Below the pieces are notes generated by a model, which saw only the letters and a list, made by a program, of their open reading frames with translations, was not told the DNA's origin and did not search any database. From Candidatus Kaiserbacteria bacterium (lineage in GTDB: Bacteria; Patescibacteriota; Minisyncoccia; Phycocordibacterales; Phycocordibacteraceae): a stretch of DNA of 16,628 bases. Numbering within the stretch: the first letter of the stretch is position 1; each line of letters opens with the position of its first letter. A program made the position numbers and the translations under genes. Positions 6,808-14,724 of this stretch are shown in pieces. Where the stretch lies: positions 1 to 16,628 of the forward strand of contig DRJB01000019.1 of the NCBI GenBank assembly GCA_011052355.1, read 5' to 3'.

Positions 6808-8610
6808 CTATTTTCCAGCATGCGGTGCTCGTCGTGCTTTTGCTCTGTCGGAATCGGTAAGAAATCTCTTGCGCAAGCGAATACTTTTTGGTGTTATCTC
6901 CAGATATTCATCCTCTGACATAATTTCCAACCCCCGCTCAATGGTGAGCTCATACGGTGGAATAAGTGTAATCGCATCATCTGTTCCAGAGGAGCGTATG
7001 TTGGTAAGATTTTTATTTTTTGTCGGATTTACCGTCATATCTTCACCCCTTGAAGTATTGCCAATGACTTGTCCTTCATATACTTCCGTTGCCGGGGTGA
7101 TATAAAGCACTCCACGATCTTGTAAACCCCAAAGAGAATAGCCAAGCGCTTTGCCGGTTGTCATAGACACCATTGACCCCACTGAGCGCTTACTTATTTC
7201 CCCGGCATACGGCTTAAATCCAATAACGCGCGATGAAAGAATTCCCTCGCCCTTTGTATCAATGACAAATTGGTTACGGTATCCCAACAATCCTCGCGTA
7301 GGACCTTCAAACGTAAGACGCACGGTTGCTCCATTGTCTTGCATGCCGGTCATAACGAGCCCGCGCGTACCGAGTCGTTCAATCACAGAACCTTGATACC
7401 GGGAAGGCACGTCCACAACTACTTTTTCAAACGGCTCGGTTTTCTTTCCATTCTCTTCATGAAAAATTACTTGCGGTTGCGAAACCTGCAATTCATATCC
7501 GGCACGACGCATGTTTTCAATAAGAATGGCGACGTGCAATCCCCCACGACCGGAAACCGTAAAATAATCCCCCGCAGAAAAATCAACACGCAATCCCACA
7601 TTTATCTCAAGCTCGCGCTCCAAGTATTCACGAATTTGTCGTGTGGTAACATATTTCCCTTCACGTCCGGCAAATGGAGAGTTATTTACTAAAAATGAAA
7701 GTGAGATGGTTGGTTCATCAACTGCTATAATCGGGAGCATTTCTACGTCCTGTTGTACAGAAATTGTTTCGCCTATTTCAATATCCGGCATACCGGCGAG
7801 AAGTACGATATCTCCGGCGCCCGCTTCATTTTGTTCAGCGCGCGCCAAGCCATTGAAAGTAAAAAGTTTTGTTATTTTTCCTGTTCTCTGCTCTTTATCC
7901 GGGTTGCTGATATATATGGTGTCGCCCGAATGTACAACGCCATCATAAATACGCGCAATCGCCATACGACCCAAGAAATTATCATATGCTAAATTAAACG
8001 GCTGTAACCGCAATGGTAGCGCAACATTTTCAGCGGTTGCCGCAGACGGAACGTACTCAAGAATTGCATCCAGCAATGGTGTTAAATCTTTTGATTCATC
8101 TTCAATTTTTCGTTTTGCAATACCTTCGCGACCAATGGCATACACTATTGGAAAATTTGCCTGTTCATCGGATGCGCCAAGCTCAAGAAAAAGTTCCAAC
8201 GTGGATACTTCACACATTTGCGGGTCCGCAGCCGGCTTGTCTATTTTATTTATAACAACAATAGGATTAAGTCCGAGCTCAAGAGACTTTTTTAATACAA
8301 AACGTGTTTGTGGCATCGGACCTTCTTGTGCATCAATCACCAACATCACAGAATCAATGGAACGCAACACACGCTCCACTTCCGAACCGAAATCAGCGTG
8401 TCCCGGAGTGTCCACGATATTTATTTTCGTGTCTTTGTACATTATGGATGCATTTTTTGAATAAATGGTAATACCACGCTCTTGTTCAAGAGTGTTACTG
8501 TCCATTGAAACGCCTTCTCCAATTGCACCGGTTTGGCGCAACAAAGCATCGGTAAGAGTTGTCTTACCGTGGTCAACGTGCGCAATAATAGCGATGTTTT
8601 TGATATCCAT
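6808..8610 (-). CDS. typA: Translational GTPase TypA/BipA
   Basis: 600 residues, the normal length. G1 is AHVDHGKTT (about residues 10-18). The effector region [16 protein letters not shown]3 DTPGHADF and G4 NKIDK follow. The elongation factor-like domains include [29 protein letters not shown]. The family-specific C-terminus contains [19 protein letters not shown] and ends in a basic tail ([19 protein letters not shown]). TypA binds the 70S ribosome and supports assembly and stress adaptation. The frame is open to 8706, but the ATG at 8610 begins the canonical [15 protein letters not shown]. The extra upstream codons would read into the inverted repeat at 8681-8721. No Shine-Dalgarno sequence is evident. 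Confidence 0.97.
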   Translation of the reverse strand: MDIKNIAIIAHVDHGKTTLTDALLRQTGAIGEGVSMDSNTLEQERGITIYSKNASIMYKDTKINIVDTPGHADFGSEVERVLRSIDSVMLVIDAQEGPMPQTRFVLKKSLELGLNPIVVINKIDKPAADPQMCEVSTLELFLELGASDEQANFPIVYAIGREGIAKRKIEDESKDLTPLLDAILEYVPSAATAENVALPLRLQPFNLAYDNFLGRMAIARIYDGVVHSGDTIYISNPDKEQRTGKITKLFTFNGLARAEQNEAGAGDIVLLAGMPDIEIGETISVQQDVEMLPIIAVDEPTISLSFLVNNSPFAGREGKYVTTRQIREYLERELEINVGLRVDFSAGDYFTVSGRGGLHVAILIENMRRAGYELQVSQPQVIFHEENGKKTEPFEKVVVDVPSRYQGSVIERLGTRGLVMTGMQDNGATVRLTFEGPTRGLLGYRNQFVIDTKGEGILSSRVIGFKPYAGEISKRSVGSMVSMTTGKALGYSLWGLQDRGVLYITPATEVYEGQVIGNTSRGEDMTVNPTKNKNLTNIRSSGTDDAITLIPPYELTIERGLEIMSEDEYLEITPKSIRLRKRFLTDSDRAKARRAPHAGK

Positions 8611-8680
8611 AATATAAAGTGAAAAGGCCCTTTGTGGCCTCGTAAAATCAGTATGACACATCGCTTGATAAAACACCAGC

Positions 8681-8721
8681 GTCCCTTGCCGGCGAATGCT
8701 ACGCATTCGCCGGCAAGGGAC
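8681..8721. repeat. Inverted repeat (19-bp perfect arms) between the EamA and typA genes
   Basis: The arms 8681-8699 and 8703-8721 are perfect reverse complements with a 3-base loop (TAC) and are GC-rich. It starts 16 bases after the EamA stop on the minus strand. A weak GTGTTTTATC tract follows about 6 bases beyond the stem on the minus strand, so it may act as a poor terminator for the transporter gene. Confidence 0.75.
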
Positions 8722-8736
8722 ATATCATCCACATTA

Positions 8737-9660
8737 TTATTGCTTGGAAATTCCGGAATAGTGAGTTGCTATTCCAGACAGGATTATCAAGGTTGCCCCA
8801 AATATCTGTATCAATACCATCCCTTCGTTCAAAAATAAAATTGCCAACAAAGCAACCATAACAGAGGTCATTATAGACATCATCGCCACATAAGACGCAG
8901 ACGCCACTTTTAAAGTTCTGTTGAGGAATATACTTATCCCGGCTGTCAATATTCCCACCACAATGGCAAGTATCACGTATGAGAAGTTAAGAAAATTAAC
9001 ATTCAAGACATTTTCTATGTTAAGTGGAAAAATCGGTGCGGATAAAACAAATATCGCAACCAATGCCAGTGTGGAAAGAGGACGAAAAAAAGAAACTACC
9101 TCACCACTGACCGAACTGTGTTTCAATATTTTTCGTACCAGAACATTTCCCAGTGCCCAAAAAACGGTTGCCAATAAAATAAGTATATCCCCAAAGTGCG
9201 GGATAATGAGTTGCCCTTTCGTACTGAGAAAAAATACACCAATGAGCATGAAAAGCGCGGAAAGTATTTTTACCAACGTCATTTTCTCTTTTAAAATAAT
9301 CCACGCAAGTATAAGTGTTATCACAATAGTGACATTAACAAGGAACCCGGCATTGATAGCGGTAGTCAGTGCGGTACCGGTATATGCAAAAATAGCGGCG
9401 AATCCAAATGGAATATTTACAATGATTATTTTGCACAATGTATCTCGTTTTATTTCCTTTATCTCAGACCATTTCCATGGCACAACTAAAATAGACAATG
9501 TGGCTAAAATAAATATCGTGGCATATATCAAAAAAGTAATCGGGTGAGCGCCTTCTTTGAAAGCGAATTTCATAACGACTATTTGTACCGCCCAAAACAA
9601 AGTATAAACAAATACATTAAAAAAAGGTGCGTTGAAAATATTATTTTTTAATGTTGGCAT
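8737..9660 (-). CDS. EamA/DMT superfamily transporter
   Basis: 307 residues with about ten hydrophobic helices in two homologous halves. The first half includes FVYTLFWAVQIVVMKFAFKEGAHPITFLIYA and the family-typical AYTGTALTTAINAGFLVNVTIVITLILAWIILKEKMTLVKILSALFMLIGVFFL. The second half includes DILILLATVFWALGNVLVRKIL and YVAMMSIMTSVMVALLAILFLNEGMVLIQIFGATLIILSGI. The pattern of a small-residue loop followed by a helix ending in xxxEx is diagnostic of EamA repeats. Such proteins export or import metabolites; the substrate cannot be predicted. A good promoter lies just upstream (9684-9713). The gene stands alone between hairpins. Confidence 0.9.
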   Translation of the reverse strand: MPTLKNNIFNAPFFNVFVYTLFWAVQIVVMKFAFKEGAHPITFLIYATIFILATLSILVVPWKWSEIKEIKRDTLCKIIIVNIPFGFAAIFAYTGTALTTAINAGFLVNVTIVITLILAWIILKEKMTLVKILSALFMLIGVFFLSTKGQLIIPHFGDILILLATVFWALGNVLVRKILKHSSVSGEVVSFFRPLSTLALVAIFVLSAPIFPLNIENVLNVNFLNFSYVILAIVVGILTAGISIFLNRTLKVASASYVAMMSIMTSVMVALLAILFLNEGMVLIQIFGATLIILSGIATHYSGISKQ

Positions 9661-9683
9661 GAATATGCTGTGTAAAAATTCCT

Positions 9684-9713
9684 TATATAACGTATGAATT
9701 GATTTTTTATCAA
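9684..9713 (-). promoter_or_regulatory. Sigma-70-type promoter for the EamA transporter gene
   Basis: On the minus strand, TTGATA (9708-9713) is followed after 17 bases by TTATAT, or after 18 by TATATA (9684-9689). The box lies 24 bases upstream of the ATG at 9660. The -35 box matches TTGACA at five of six positions. Confidence 0.55.
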
Positions 9714-9724
9714 AATGTTATCAC

Positions 9725-10306
9725 TTATTCTCGCTGACGTTTGCGACGATACAAAAAACAAATGAATGCGCGAGTATATACCAAAAACGGCTTGTCTTTT
9801 TTTGGCGGTTCATATGCCGGTACGATATATTCTTGAAGTTGTTGCATAAAAAAATCTCGTGCATCAAGGAAATGTACACGTGCCAAGTGTGCGATAGGAT
9901 ACGCCTCCGGAGCATATTCATAATGCCCGCGCACTTCCCCATCATCAAAAACTCTTAGGTGATATTGATGTGTAAATCCGTCAGACAAGCGCAAATTCAA
10001 TATTTCATCATCATCTTTCCATGCTAAAAGATGAGTATGGTATCCGACTGCCTCAACTTTCTCAATAAAGGACTTCAGTGATACCTGTGGTGCAAGGTGC
10101 CCGAGCAAAAACGGTTGCCGACCACTGTGCCGTATTAATTTACAGGCCATCAAACTGTTGCGAACATGCGGATGTGCCGGTGCGTATGTGTTCCAAAAGA
10201 AATACTTGATGCGATCACGACGTTTTTCCGGTAATGTGGAATGTGAATTTGTCCCTCTTCTTATTATTTTAAAATATCGTTCCAATAGTTTGTGGTACAT
10301 CGCCAT
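9725..10306 (-). CDS. Conserved-looking protein of unknown function, 193 residues
   Basis: I do not recognise a named family. The N-terminus is basic (MAMYHKLLERYFKIIRR, then a KRRDRIKYFFW stretch). The centre looks like a compact alpha/beta domain: RQPFLLGHLAPQVSLKSFIEKVEAVGYHTHLLAWKDDDEILNLRL, then DGFTHQYHLRVFDDGEVRGHYEYAPEAYPIAHL. The C-terminus is strongly basic and hydrophobic (FLVYTRAFICFLYRRKRQRE). There is no signal peptide or full membrane helix. The start at 10306 is chosen over upstream starts (frame open to 10447) because an AGGA ribosome binding site lies 7 bases before it and a good promoter ends 16 bases before it. It is divergent from RNase R. Confidence 0.75.
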   Translation of the reverse strand: MAMYHKLLERYFKIIRRGTNSHSTLPEKRRDRIKYFFWNTYAPAHPHVRNSLMACKLIRHSGRQPFLLGHLAPQVSLKSFIEKVEAVGYHTHLLAWKDDDEILNLRLSDGFTHQYHLRVFDDGEVRGHYEYAPEAYPIAHLARVHFLDARDFFMQQLQEYIVPAYEPPKKDKPFLVYTRAFICFLYRRKRQRE

Positions 10307-10322
10307 AAGAAATCCTACTCTG

Positions 10323-10351
10323 ACTATAAACATGTACATGGCAAAATGCAA
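10323..10351 (-). promoter_or_regulatory. Sigma-70-type promoter for the unknown gene at 9725-10306
   Basis: On the minus strand, TTGCAT (10346-10351) and TATAGT (10323-10328) are separated by exactly 17 bases. The -10 box ends 16 bases before the chosen ATG, leaving a leader of about ten bases that contains AGGA. Confidence 0.6.
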
Positions 10352-10399
10352 TAGTGAACGATGTGGATTATTCACCTGATTGAAGTTACATTTTGCAAA

Positions 10400-10428
10400 T
10401 TGCTCTTTATGGTTACTACTGGTACAGT
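10400..10428 (+). promoter_or_regulatory. Possible promoter for rnr, implying a nearly leaderless mRNA
   Basis: TTGCTC (10400-10405) and TACAGT (10423-10428) are 17 bases apart. Initiation about seven bases later would place the transcript start within a few bases of the ATG at 10438. Both boxes are imperfect. Confidence 0.35.
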
Positions 10429-10437
10429 GGATTATAC

Positions 10438-12381
10438 ATGCACACACTGGCTAAAGGAGGGAAAAGACACTATGAAGGAATAATCACCATTACCAGGTCC
10501 GGCACCGGTTTTTTTTCAATTGGTGAGAATAAGGAGGACATGGTCATCCCGCGCGAATCACTTGGCACCGCATTCCCGGGCGATACGGTGCGCGTTGTTG
10601 AGGATGGCTTCGTCAGAGGACGCATAAATGGAAAAGTCATTTCTGTTTTGAAACGCGCTCACGACACGTTTGTCGGCACGTTGAGTGTGGAGAATGAGCG
10701 TGCCGTACTTATTCCGGACATGAAGAGAATGTACACATCGTTTATCATTTCCGGAGAACATCCGGACACCGGACATAAGGTACTTGTTAGATTTACACAC
10801 TGGGGTGCACACGAAGAACTTCCAACCGCAACTGTTGAAGAAGACATAGGTATTGCCGGTGTGCACGAAACAGAAATGCGCGCACTGGCTCTTGGAGAAG
10901 GATTTAATCCTTCCTTCCCGGCTAAAGTTACGCAAGAGGCTTTGAACATTGAAAAAGAAGGTGGCGCGCGCATTGTCGCGGAAATCGCGCGCGGTACGCG
11001 CCGCGATTTCCGCGACACCACCACCTTCACCATTGATCCCGTTGATGCAAAAGATTTTGATGATGCGCTCTCTGTAAAAATGCTACCTGACGGAAAAGTT
11101 GAAGTAGGTATACATATCGCCGATGTATCTTTTTTTGTGACTGATGGAACAGCCATTGATACAGAAGCCAGAAGTAGGTCCACAAGTGTCTATCTGGTTG
11201 ACCGCACCATCCCGATGCTTCCGGAAATACTTTCAAATGATCTCTGCTCGCTTAAGCAAAATGAAGACCGTCTTACCATGTCCGCAGTCTTCGTACTTGA
11301 TGCGCACGGTAACGTGCACGAACGCTGGTTTGGCGAGACAATTATTAATTCCAACAGAAGATTTACTTATGAGGACGCACAAAAATCACTTGAAAGCGGT
11401 CAGGGAGATTTCGCGGAAGAATTAAAGACACTCAACAGTATTGCAAAAAATATTCGTATTGCTCGGGTAGCATCCGGTGCCATTGAGTTTGATACCGCAG
11501 AAGTAAAAATTGAACTTGATAATGCCGGTAAACCAATTGCAATACACCTTAAGGAACGATACGACACGAACCTGCTCATTGAAGATTTTATGCTTCTGGC
11601 AAATACCGAGGTTGCACAAAAACTTACAAATGAGGCAAAAAAGAGAGGGCTTTCACACAGTTTTATGTATCGCGTTCATGATGCCCCCGACCCAGACCGT
11701 ATTGAAAATCTTTCATTATTTTTGCGAGTACTCGGATATCATCTTGAAGTACATGCCGGAAAAGTAAAAGGCACAGACCTCAACGCAATTATTGAAAAAT
11801 CAAAAGGAATACCTAAAGAGTATCTCATCAAAACCGCCATATTGCGATCCATGGCAAAAGCGGTATACACCACGAAAAATATCGGGCACTACGGACTTGC
11901 GTTTACAAGCTACACACACTTCACCTCGCCAATTCGTCGCTATCCGGACATGCTTGTTCATCGTGCACTCAAACATTACACTCAAGATACACTCATACCT
12001 CAGAAAGATTTGGATGGGCTTGAGGAAGTTGCTACACATTCTTCAGAACGAGAGGTTGCCGCATCTCACGCGGAACGCGACTCAATTAAGATGAAGCAGG
12101 TTGAGTTTCTTGCTCCGCATGTAGGCGATGAGTTTGACGCGGTGATTTCCGGCGTAACAGAGCGTGGCATATATATTGAAGAAAACACCACGCATGCAGA
12201 CGGCATGGTGCGCATAACCTTACTTGGCGATGATTATTTTGAATACGATTCTGCACACTATCGCCTGGTGGGACAGCGCACTAAAAAGACATACACGCTT
12301 GGCGACCCAATACGCGTAAAACTTATTGCAGCGAGAGTTGCAGAGAAAGAACTGGATTTCTCAGTCGCCTCATCCTCATAG
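10438..12381 (+). CDS. rnr: Ribonuclease R (RNB-domain 3'-5' exoribonuclease)
   Basis: 647 residues. Two cold-shock-like RNA-binding domains occupy about residues 10-150 (HYEGIITITRSGTGFFSIGE; FPGDTVRVV). The RNB catalytic domain starts with FTIDPVDAKDFDDALSV, whose Asp residues (about 203-209) bind Mg2+, and continues with VGIHIADVSFFV, SVYLVDRTIPMLPEILSNDLCSL and YTHFTSPIRRYPDMLVHR (about 492-508). An S1 domain (about 563-640, GDEFDAVISGVTERGIYIEE) closes the protein. It degrades structured RNA processively. It is shorter than E. coli RNase R because the N-terminal helix-turn-helix and the long basic tail are missing. The start at 10438 (ATG) is preferred over the in-frame TTG at 10393. A strong inverted repeat lies inside the coding region at 10975-11016. 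Confidence 0.96.
   Translation: MHTLAKGGKRHYEGIITITRSGTGFFSIGENKEDMVIPRESLGTAFPGDTVRVVEDGFVRGRINGKVISVLKRAHDTFVGTLSVENERAVLIPDMKRMYTSFIISGEHPDTGHKVLVRFTHWGAHEELPTATVEEDIGIAGVHETEMRALALGEGFNPSFPAKVTQEALNIEKEGGARIVAEIARGTRRDFRDTTTFTIDPVDAKDFDDALSVKMLPDGKVEVGIHIADVSFFVTDGTAIDTEARSRSTSVYLVDRTIPMLPEILSNDLCSLKQNEDRLTMSAVFVLDAHGNVHERWFGETIINSNRRFTYEDAQKSLESGQGDFAEELKTLNSIAKNIRIARVASGAIEFDTAEVKIELDNAGKPIAIHLKERYDTNLLIEDFMLLANTEVAQKLTNEAKKRGLSHSFMYRVHDAPDPDRIENLSLFLRVLGYHLEVHAGKVKGTDLNAIIEKSKGIPKEYLIKTAILRSMAKAVYTTKNIGHYGLAFTSYTHFTSPIRRYPDMLVHRALKHYTQDTLIPQKDLDGLEEVATHSSEREVAASHAERDSIKMKQVEFLAPHVGDEFDAVISGVTERGIYIEENTTHADGMVRITLLGDDYFEYDSAHYRLVGQRTKKTYTLGDPIRVKLIAARVAEKELDFSVASSS
10975..11016. repeat. 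Inverted repeat (15-bp perfect arms, extendable) inside the rnr coding region
   Basis: The arms 10975-10989 and 11002-11016 are perfect reverse complements. Inside them CGCG (10990-10993) can pair with CGCG (10997-11000) across a GTA loop with one bulged C. It encodes the segment VAEIARGTRRDFRD just before the RNB domain, and the reading frame is unbroken. Confidence 0.8.
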
Positions 12382-12385
12382 ATTA

Positions 12386-12415
12386 AAATATCGGACATCC
12401 GGATGTCCGATATTT
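12386..12415. terminator. 30-bp perfect palindrome between convergent genes, probable bidirectional terminator
   Basis: Positions 12386-12400 and 12401-12415 are perfect reverse complements. It begins four bases after the rnr stop. Both ends are A/T-rich, giving AUAUUU at the end of the stem on the plus strand and AUAUUUUAAUC on the minus strand. That fits termination of rnr from the left and of the small membrane-protein gene from the right. Confidence 0.6.
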
Positions 12416-12417
12416 AC

Positions 12418-12452
12418 CCCACGCGCTTTTGCTTCAAGCAAAAGCGCGTGGG
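12418..12452. repeat. Inverted repeat (17-bp perfect arms) adjacent to the rnr terminator
   Basis: The arms 12418-12434 and 12436-12452 are perfect reverse complements around a single central base. It lies two bases beyond the previous palindrome and 18 bases from the stop of the small membrane-protein gene. No T-run follows on either strand. Two consecutive long stems here may together block transcription from both sides. Confidence 0.75.
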
Positions 12453-12470
12453 TGGGGTCAAATGTATACG

Positions 12471-12701
12471 CTAAATGAGATGCAAACGAAGCAAGAGCGT
12501 TCCTATCCAAAGCACCAATATCAAATAATACAGCGCCCATCCTTCCGCAGGCGGAAACCAACGTGAAAATATTCTGAAATGTTTCAGATACCATCGCTCA
12601 CCAAACAATGCGATGATGTTAATACTCACACTGTCAATCACGAGCAAATAAAATATAATGGCTTCAATATACATGAAAATAAGATAAATGAATAAACGCA
12701 C
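12471..12701 (-). CDS. Small membrane protein, unknown function
   Basis: 76 residues starting at GTG. Two hydrophobic helices are visible: IYLIFMYIEAIIFYLLVIDSVSINIIALF (about residues 5-33) and WALYYLILVLWIGTLLLRLHLI (about 55-76). Between them is an aromatic, basic loop (GERWYLKHFRIFSRWFPPAEG) that looks constrained rather than random. A GGAG ribosome binding site lies about five bases upstream of the GTG, supporting that start; an ATG nine codons later (12674) is the alternative. It stands alone, convergent with rnr. I cannot assign a function. Confidence 0.65.
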   Translation of the reverse strand: MRLFIYLIFMYIEAIIFYLLVIDSVSINIIALFGERWYLKHFRIFSRWFPPAEGWALYYLILVLWIGTLLLRLHLI

Positions 12702-12785
12702 ACTATCTCCGTTTAGAATAGCACACTCGTAACCACCATTTTATTCTATTGTGTATAAACTATTGATAAAGTATTGACACTTGTA

Positions 12786-12828
12786 TCTGTGGGGTCTGTG
12801 GAAGTCCGACTTCCACAGACCCCACAGA
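12786..12828. repeat. Inverted repeat (21-bp perfect arms) after tRNA-Gln
   Basis: The arms 12786-12806 and 12808-12828 are perfect reverse complements around one central base. It lies 53 bases downstream of the tRNA-Gln 3' end in the direction of transcription. No T-run follows. Its central 20 bases (12796-12815) recur exactly at 15844-15863 in reverse orientation. The rest of 12702-12880 holds no gene. Confidence 0.8.
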
Positions 12829-12880
12829 CGAACAAACATTGGCACACTACTGTCTATAAATTGTCATTTCAACACATCGG

Positions 12881-12951
12881 CTGGGGGACTAGGATTCGAA
12901 CCTAGATTAACGGCACCAAAAACCGTTGTCCTACCATTAGACGATCCCCCA
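12881..12951 (-). tRNA. trnQ: tRNA-Gln (anticodon TTG)
   Basis: The minus strand folds into a 71-base cloverleaf. The acceptor stem is TGGGGGA/TCCCCCA. The D-arm is GTC-TAATGGTA-GGAC. The anticodon stem is ACGGT/GCCGT with loop TTTTGGT, giving anticodon TTG (reads CAA, CAG by wobble). The T-arm is CTAGG-TTCGAAT-CCTAG. The discriminator base is G, as usual for bacterial tRNA-Gln. The gene is followed by CCG, so the CCA end is not encoded and must be added enzymatically. It lies 30 bases after the histidine-phosphatase gene and is probably cotranscribed with it. Confidence 0.95.
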
Positions 12952-12981
12952 ATAAACTACACCATAACAAAAAAATACATA

Positions 12982-13635
12982 CTATGCCACCGCACGCGAC
13001 TTTGGAGAAATATCATTTCCACGAAGAATTGTCCACGGGGTTTTGGAATGTTGGTCATACAAAAGCTCAGTGATACTTCCATTTGCAATACCGTGCAAAC
13101 TGCGTATTGTCCAAAAATGTGAAAATGCCCTGGTCACATCTTTTCCTAAAATCTCCGCGAGTATCGCGCTGATAAATAAACGGTGTGAGACAACCACAAT
13201 ATGATCTTTGTTGATATGCACGAGCAGTGCAAGCGCGCGCTTCGCGCGCGCTTGCACTGCTCTCATGTTCTCACCATCTTTGTACGGCCACACATTTGCA
13301 CTACTAAACATATATAAACGCATCGCATACAATATTGAACGCACACTCCAAAAACGCGCGCCTAAAACACATACTGGTCTGTGTACCTCGCGAAATATTT
13401 TATCTTGCGTAAGCGGAGTGGCAATGACGCTCCGCAACACACGTGCCGTTTCAAGTGTGCGCGTCGCATCACTTGAAATAAACAAGTCTACGGGAACTTC
13501 TTTCAAGAGAGAGGTGGTGGCGCGTGCTTGCTCAAGCCCTCGCGCATTAAGTGGTGTTGAAAATGACTGATGCTTCCATGAGCGATTGTCATCCGTCTGA
13601 CCATGCCGAACGAAATATATGTGCTTTACCGACAT
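12982..13635 (-). CDS. Histidine phosphatase superfamily protein (phosphoglycerate mutase-like)
   Basis: 217 residues. The N-terminal YFVRHGQTDDN is the phosphohistidine loop (catalytic His about residue 11). LNARGLEQARATTSLL and ISSDATRTLETARVL are family-typical, and IVVVSHRLFISAIL supplies the second catalytic histidine (SHR in place of the more common SHG). The substrate is unknown; the family includes mutases, phosphatases and fructose-bisphosphatases. It starts ten bases after the dnaX stop on the same strand, so the two are probably one transcript, perhaps including the tRNA-Gln gene. A 41-base inverted repeat at 13222-13262 lies in frame within the segment MRAVQARAKRALALLV. Confidence 0.88.
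   Translation of the reverse strand: MSVKHIYFVRHGQTDDNRSWKHQSFSTPLNARGLEQARATTSLLKEVPVDLFISSDATRTLETARVLRSVIATPLTQDKIFREVHRPVCVLGARFWSVRSILYAMRLYMFSSANVWPYKDGENMRAVQARAKRALALLVHINKDHIVVVSHRLFISAILAEILGKDVTRAFSHFWTIRSLHGIANGSITELLYDQHSKTPWTILRGNDISPKSRAVA
13222..13262. repeat. Inverted repeat (19-bp perfect arms) inside the histidine-phosphatase coding region
   Basis: The arms 13222-13240 and 13244-13262 are perfect reverse complements with a 3-base loop (TTC). On the minus strand they encode RAVQARAKRALALL. The segment aligns without insertion to the helix that precedes the VVVSH motif in this family, so the palindrome replaces rather than extends the protein. Confidence 0.85.
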
Positions 13636-13645
13636 AATACTGTTT

Positions 13646-14683
13646 TTAGTTAATTGTGTTTGTCGCCTCTAACACAGCAAGCTCAAGTGGCAACGTTGGA
13701 ATTGGAGTAAACCGCATACGTTGCACCGCAGTGAGAAACGCAAGCAGTGTGTTATGAGTGATGCCCGGAGTTTTTTCATTTGCATATATAGCGAGCGCCG
13801 TATAGGCATCTTCACCTAATTCCTCCTGTAACTGTTTTTTCAATTCCGGCGCATAACGTAAAAGTAATACGAAGCGCAACGCCTCCAAGAGAAGCGTAAG
13901 AAAAAGTTTCATATCCGTACCGTTTTTTTGCGCTGCTTTAATCGCAACATATGCTTGCTCAGCCGAACCCTGCGCCAGAGCGGATATTACATCATATATC
14001 AATGAACTTTTCGGCGCGCCGGTTATCATCTCAACATTTTCTCGCGAAAGCGCTCGGTGCGAAACCGCCGTGAGTACACGCTGCAATATGGAAAGAGCAT
14101 CTCTATATGAACCCTCTGCCAACAGTGCGATGAGGTTAGAAGCATCGCCGGCGATAGTGTATCCCTCTTTGCTTGCAACCTGCGTTACCACTTTTGAGAG
14201 TGCTTCACGAGATGGCCTTTTAAACTCAAACACTTGGCAACGCGACTGTACGGTCTCGGGGACTTTTGGAAGCTCGGTGGTCGCAAGAATAAAAATAGCA
14301 TGTGCGGGCGGTTCCTCAAGTGTCTTAAGAAAAGCATTCCACGCGGCTTTTGAAAGCATGTGCACCTCGTCAAGTATGTACACTTTATAGGGAGAAGCGA
14401 AAGGAAGCGTGTATACATTTTCAGTGAGGGTGCGAATATCGTCAACGCTGTTGTTGGAGGCAGCATCAATTTCATACAAATCATTACCATGGCATCCTAC
14501 CTCCTGTGCAAAAATACGTGCCACACTTGTTTTACCAAGTCCGCGCGAGCCGGCAAACAAATACGCATGCCCGTGTTTCTTTGTTTGTATCTGTGCGATG
14601 AGTGGCTCTGTAACGTGTGATTGTCCTTGCACATCTGAGAAGGTGCGCGGGCGGTAGGTACGATAGAGTGAATATTGTGCCAT
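13646..14683 (-). CDS. dnaX: DNA polymerase III clamp-loader subunit (gamma-type DnaX), lacking the zinc module
   Basis: 345 residues, an AAA+ ATPase that loads the sliding clamp. YRTYRPRTFSDVQGQSHV opens the domain. Walker A is GSRGLGKTS, Walker B is YILDEVHMLS, sensor 1 is ILATTELPKVPETVQSRC (arginine finger in SRC), and sensor 2 lies in GSYRDALSILQR. A small helical domain III follows. Bacterial DnaX normally has a four-cysteine zinc module between ARxxAKxLNC and the EIDAASN motif; here FAQEVGCHGNDLYEIDAASNN runs straight across, with about 25 residues missing. There is no tau-type C-terminal extension. The ATG at 14683 begins the canonical sequence. A 60-bp palindrome lies just upstream. 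Confidence 0.93.
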   Translation of the reverse strand: MAQYSLYRTYRPRTFSDVQGQSHVTEPLIAQIQTKKHGHAYLFAGSRGLGKTSVARIFAQEVGCHGNDLYEIDAASNNSVDDIRTLTENVYTLPFASPYKVYILDEVHMLSKAAWNAFLKTLEEPPAHAIFILATTELPKVPETVQSRCQVFEFKRPSREALSKVVTQVASKEGYTIAGDASNLIALLAEGSYRDALSILQRVLTAVSHRALSRENVEMITGAPKSSLIYDVISALAQGSAEQAYVAIKAAQKNGTDMKLFLTLLLEALRFVLLLRYAPELKKQLQEELGEDAYTALAIYANEKTPGITHNTLLAFLTAVQRMRFTPIPTLPLELAVLEATNTIN

Positions 14684-14724
14684 ACTGAAAATATATCACG
14701 GTATCGCGTTGTGTGCATCGTCCT

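Noticed and set aside
8549..8568. 8-bp inverted repeat in the typA GTP-binding region
   Set aside because: The arms are short, the codons encode the conserved [10 protein letters not shown] motif, and repeats this size are expected by chance in a window this long.
8921..9547. 208-codon plus-strand ORF
   Set aside because: It is antisense to the EamA transporter, whose helices and repeat structure are clear. It has no family features.
10453..10474. Strong AAAGGAGGG sequence followed by an out-of-frame ATG near the start of rnr
   Set aside because: The ATG opens only three codons before a stop. The purine-rich stretch encodes the basic KGGKR segment that precedes the first RNA-binding domain.
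12376..12594. 72-codon minus-strand ORF overlapping the rnr end and the small membrane gene
   Set aside because: It runs through both palindromes at 12386-12452 and overlaps a better-supported gene in another frame.
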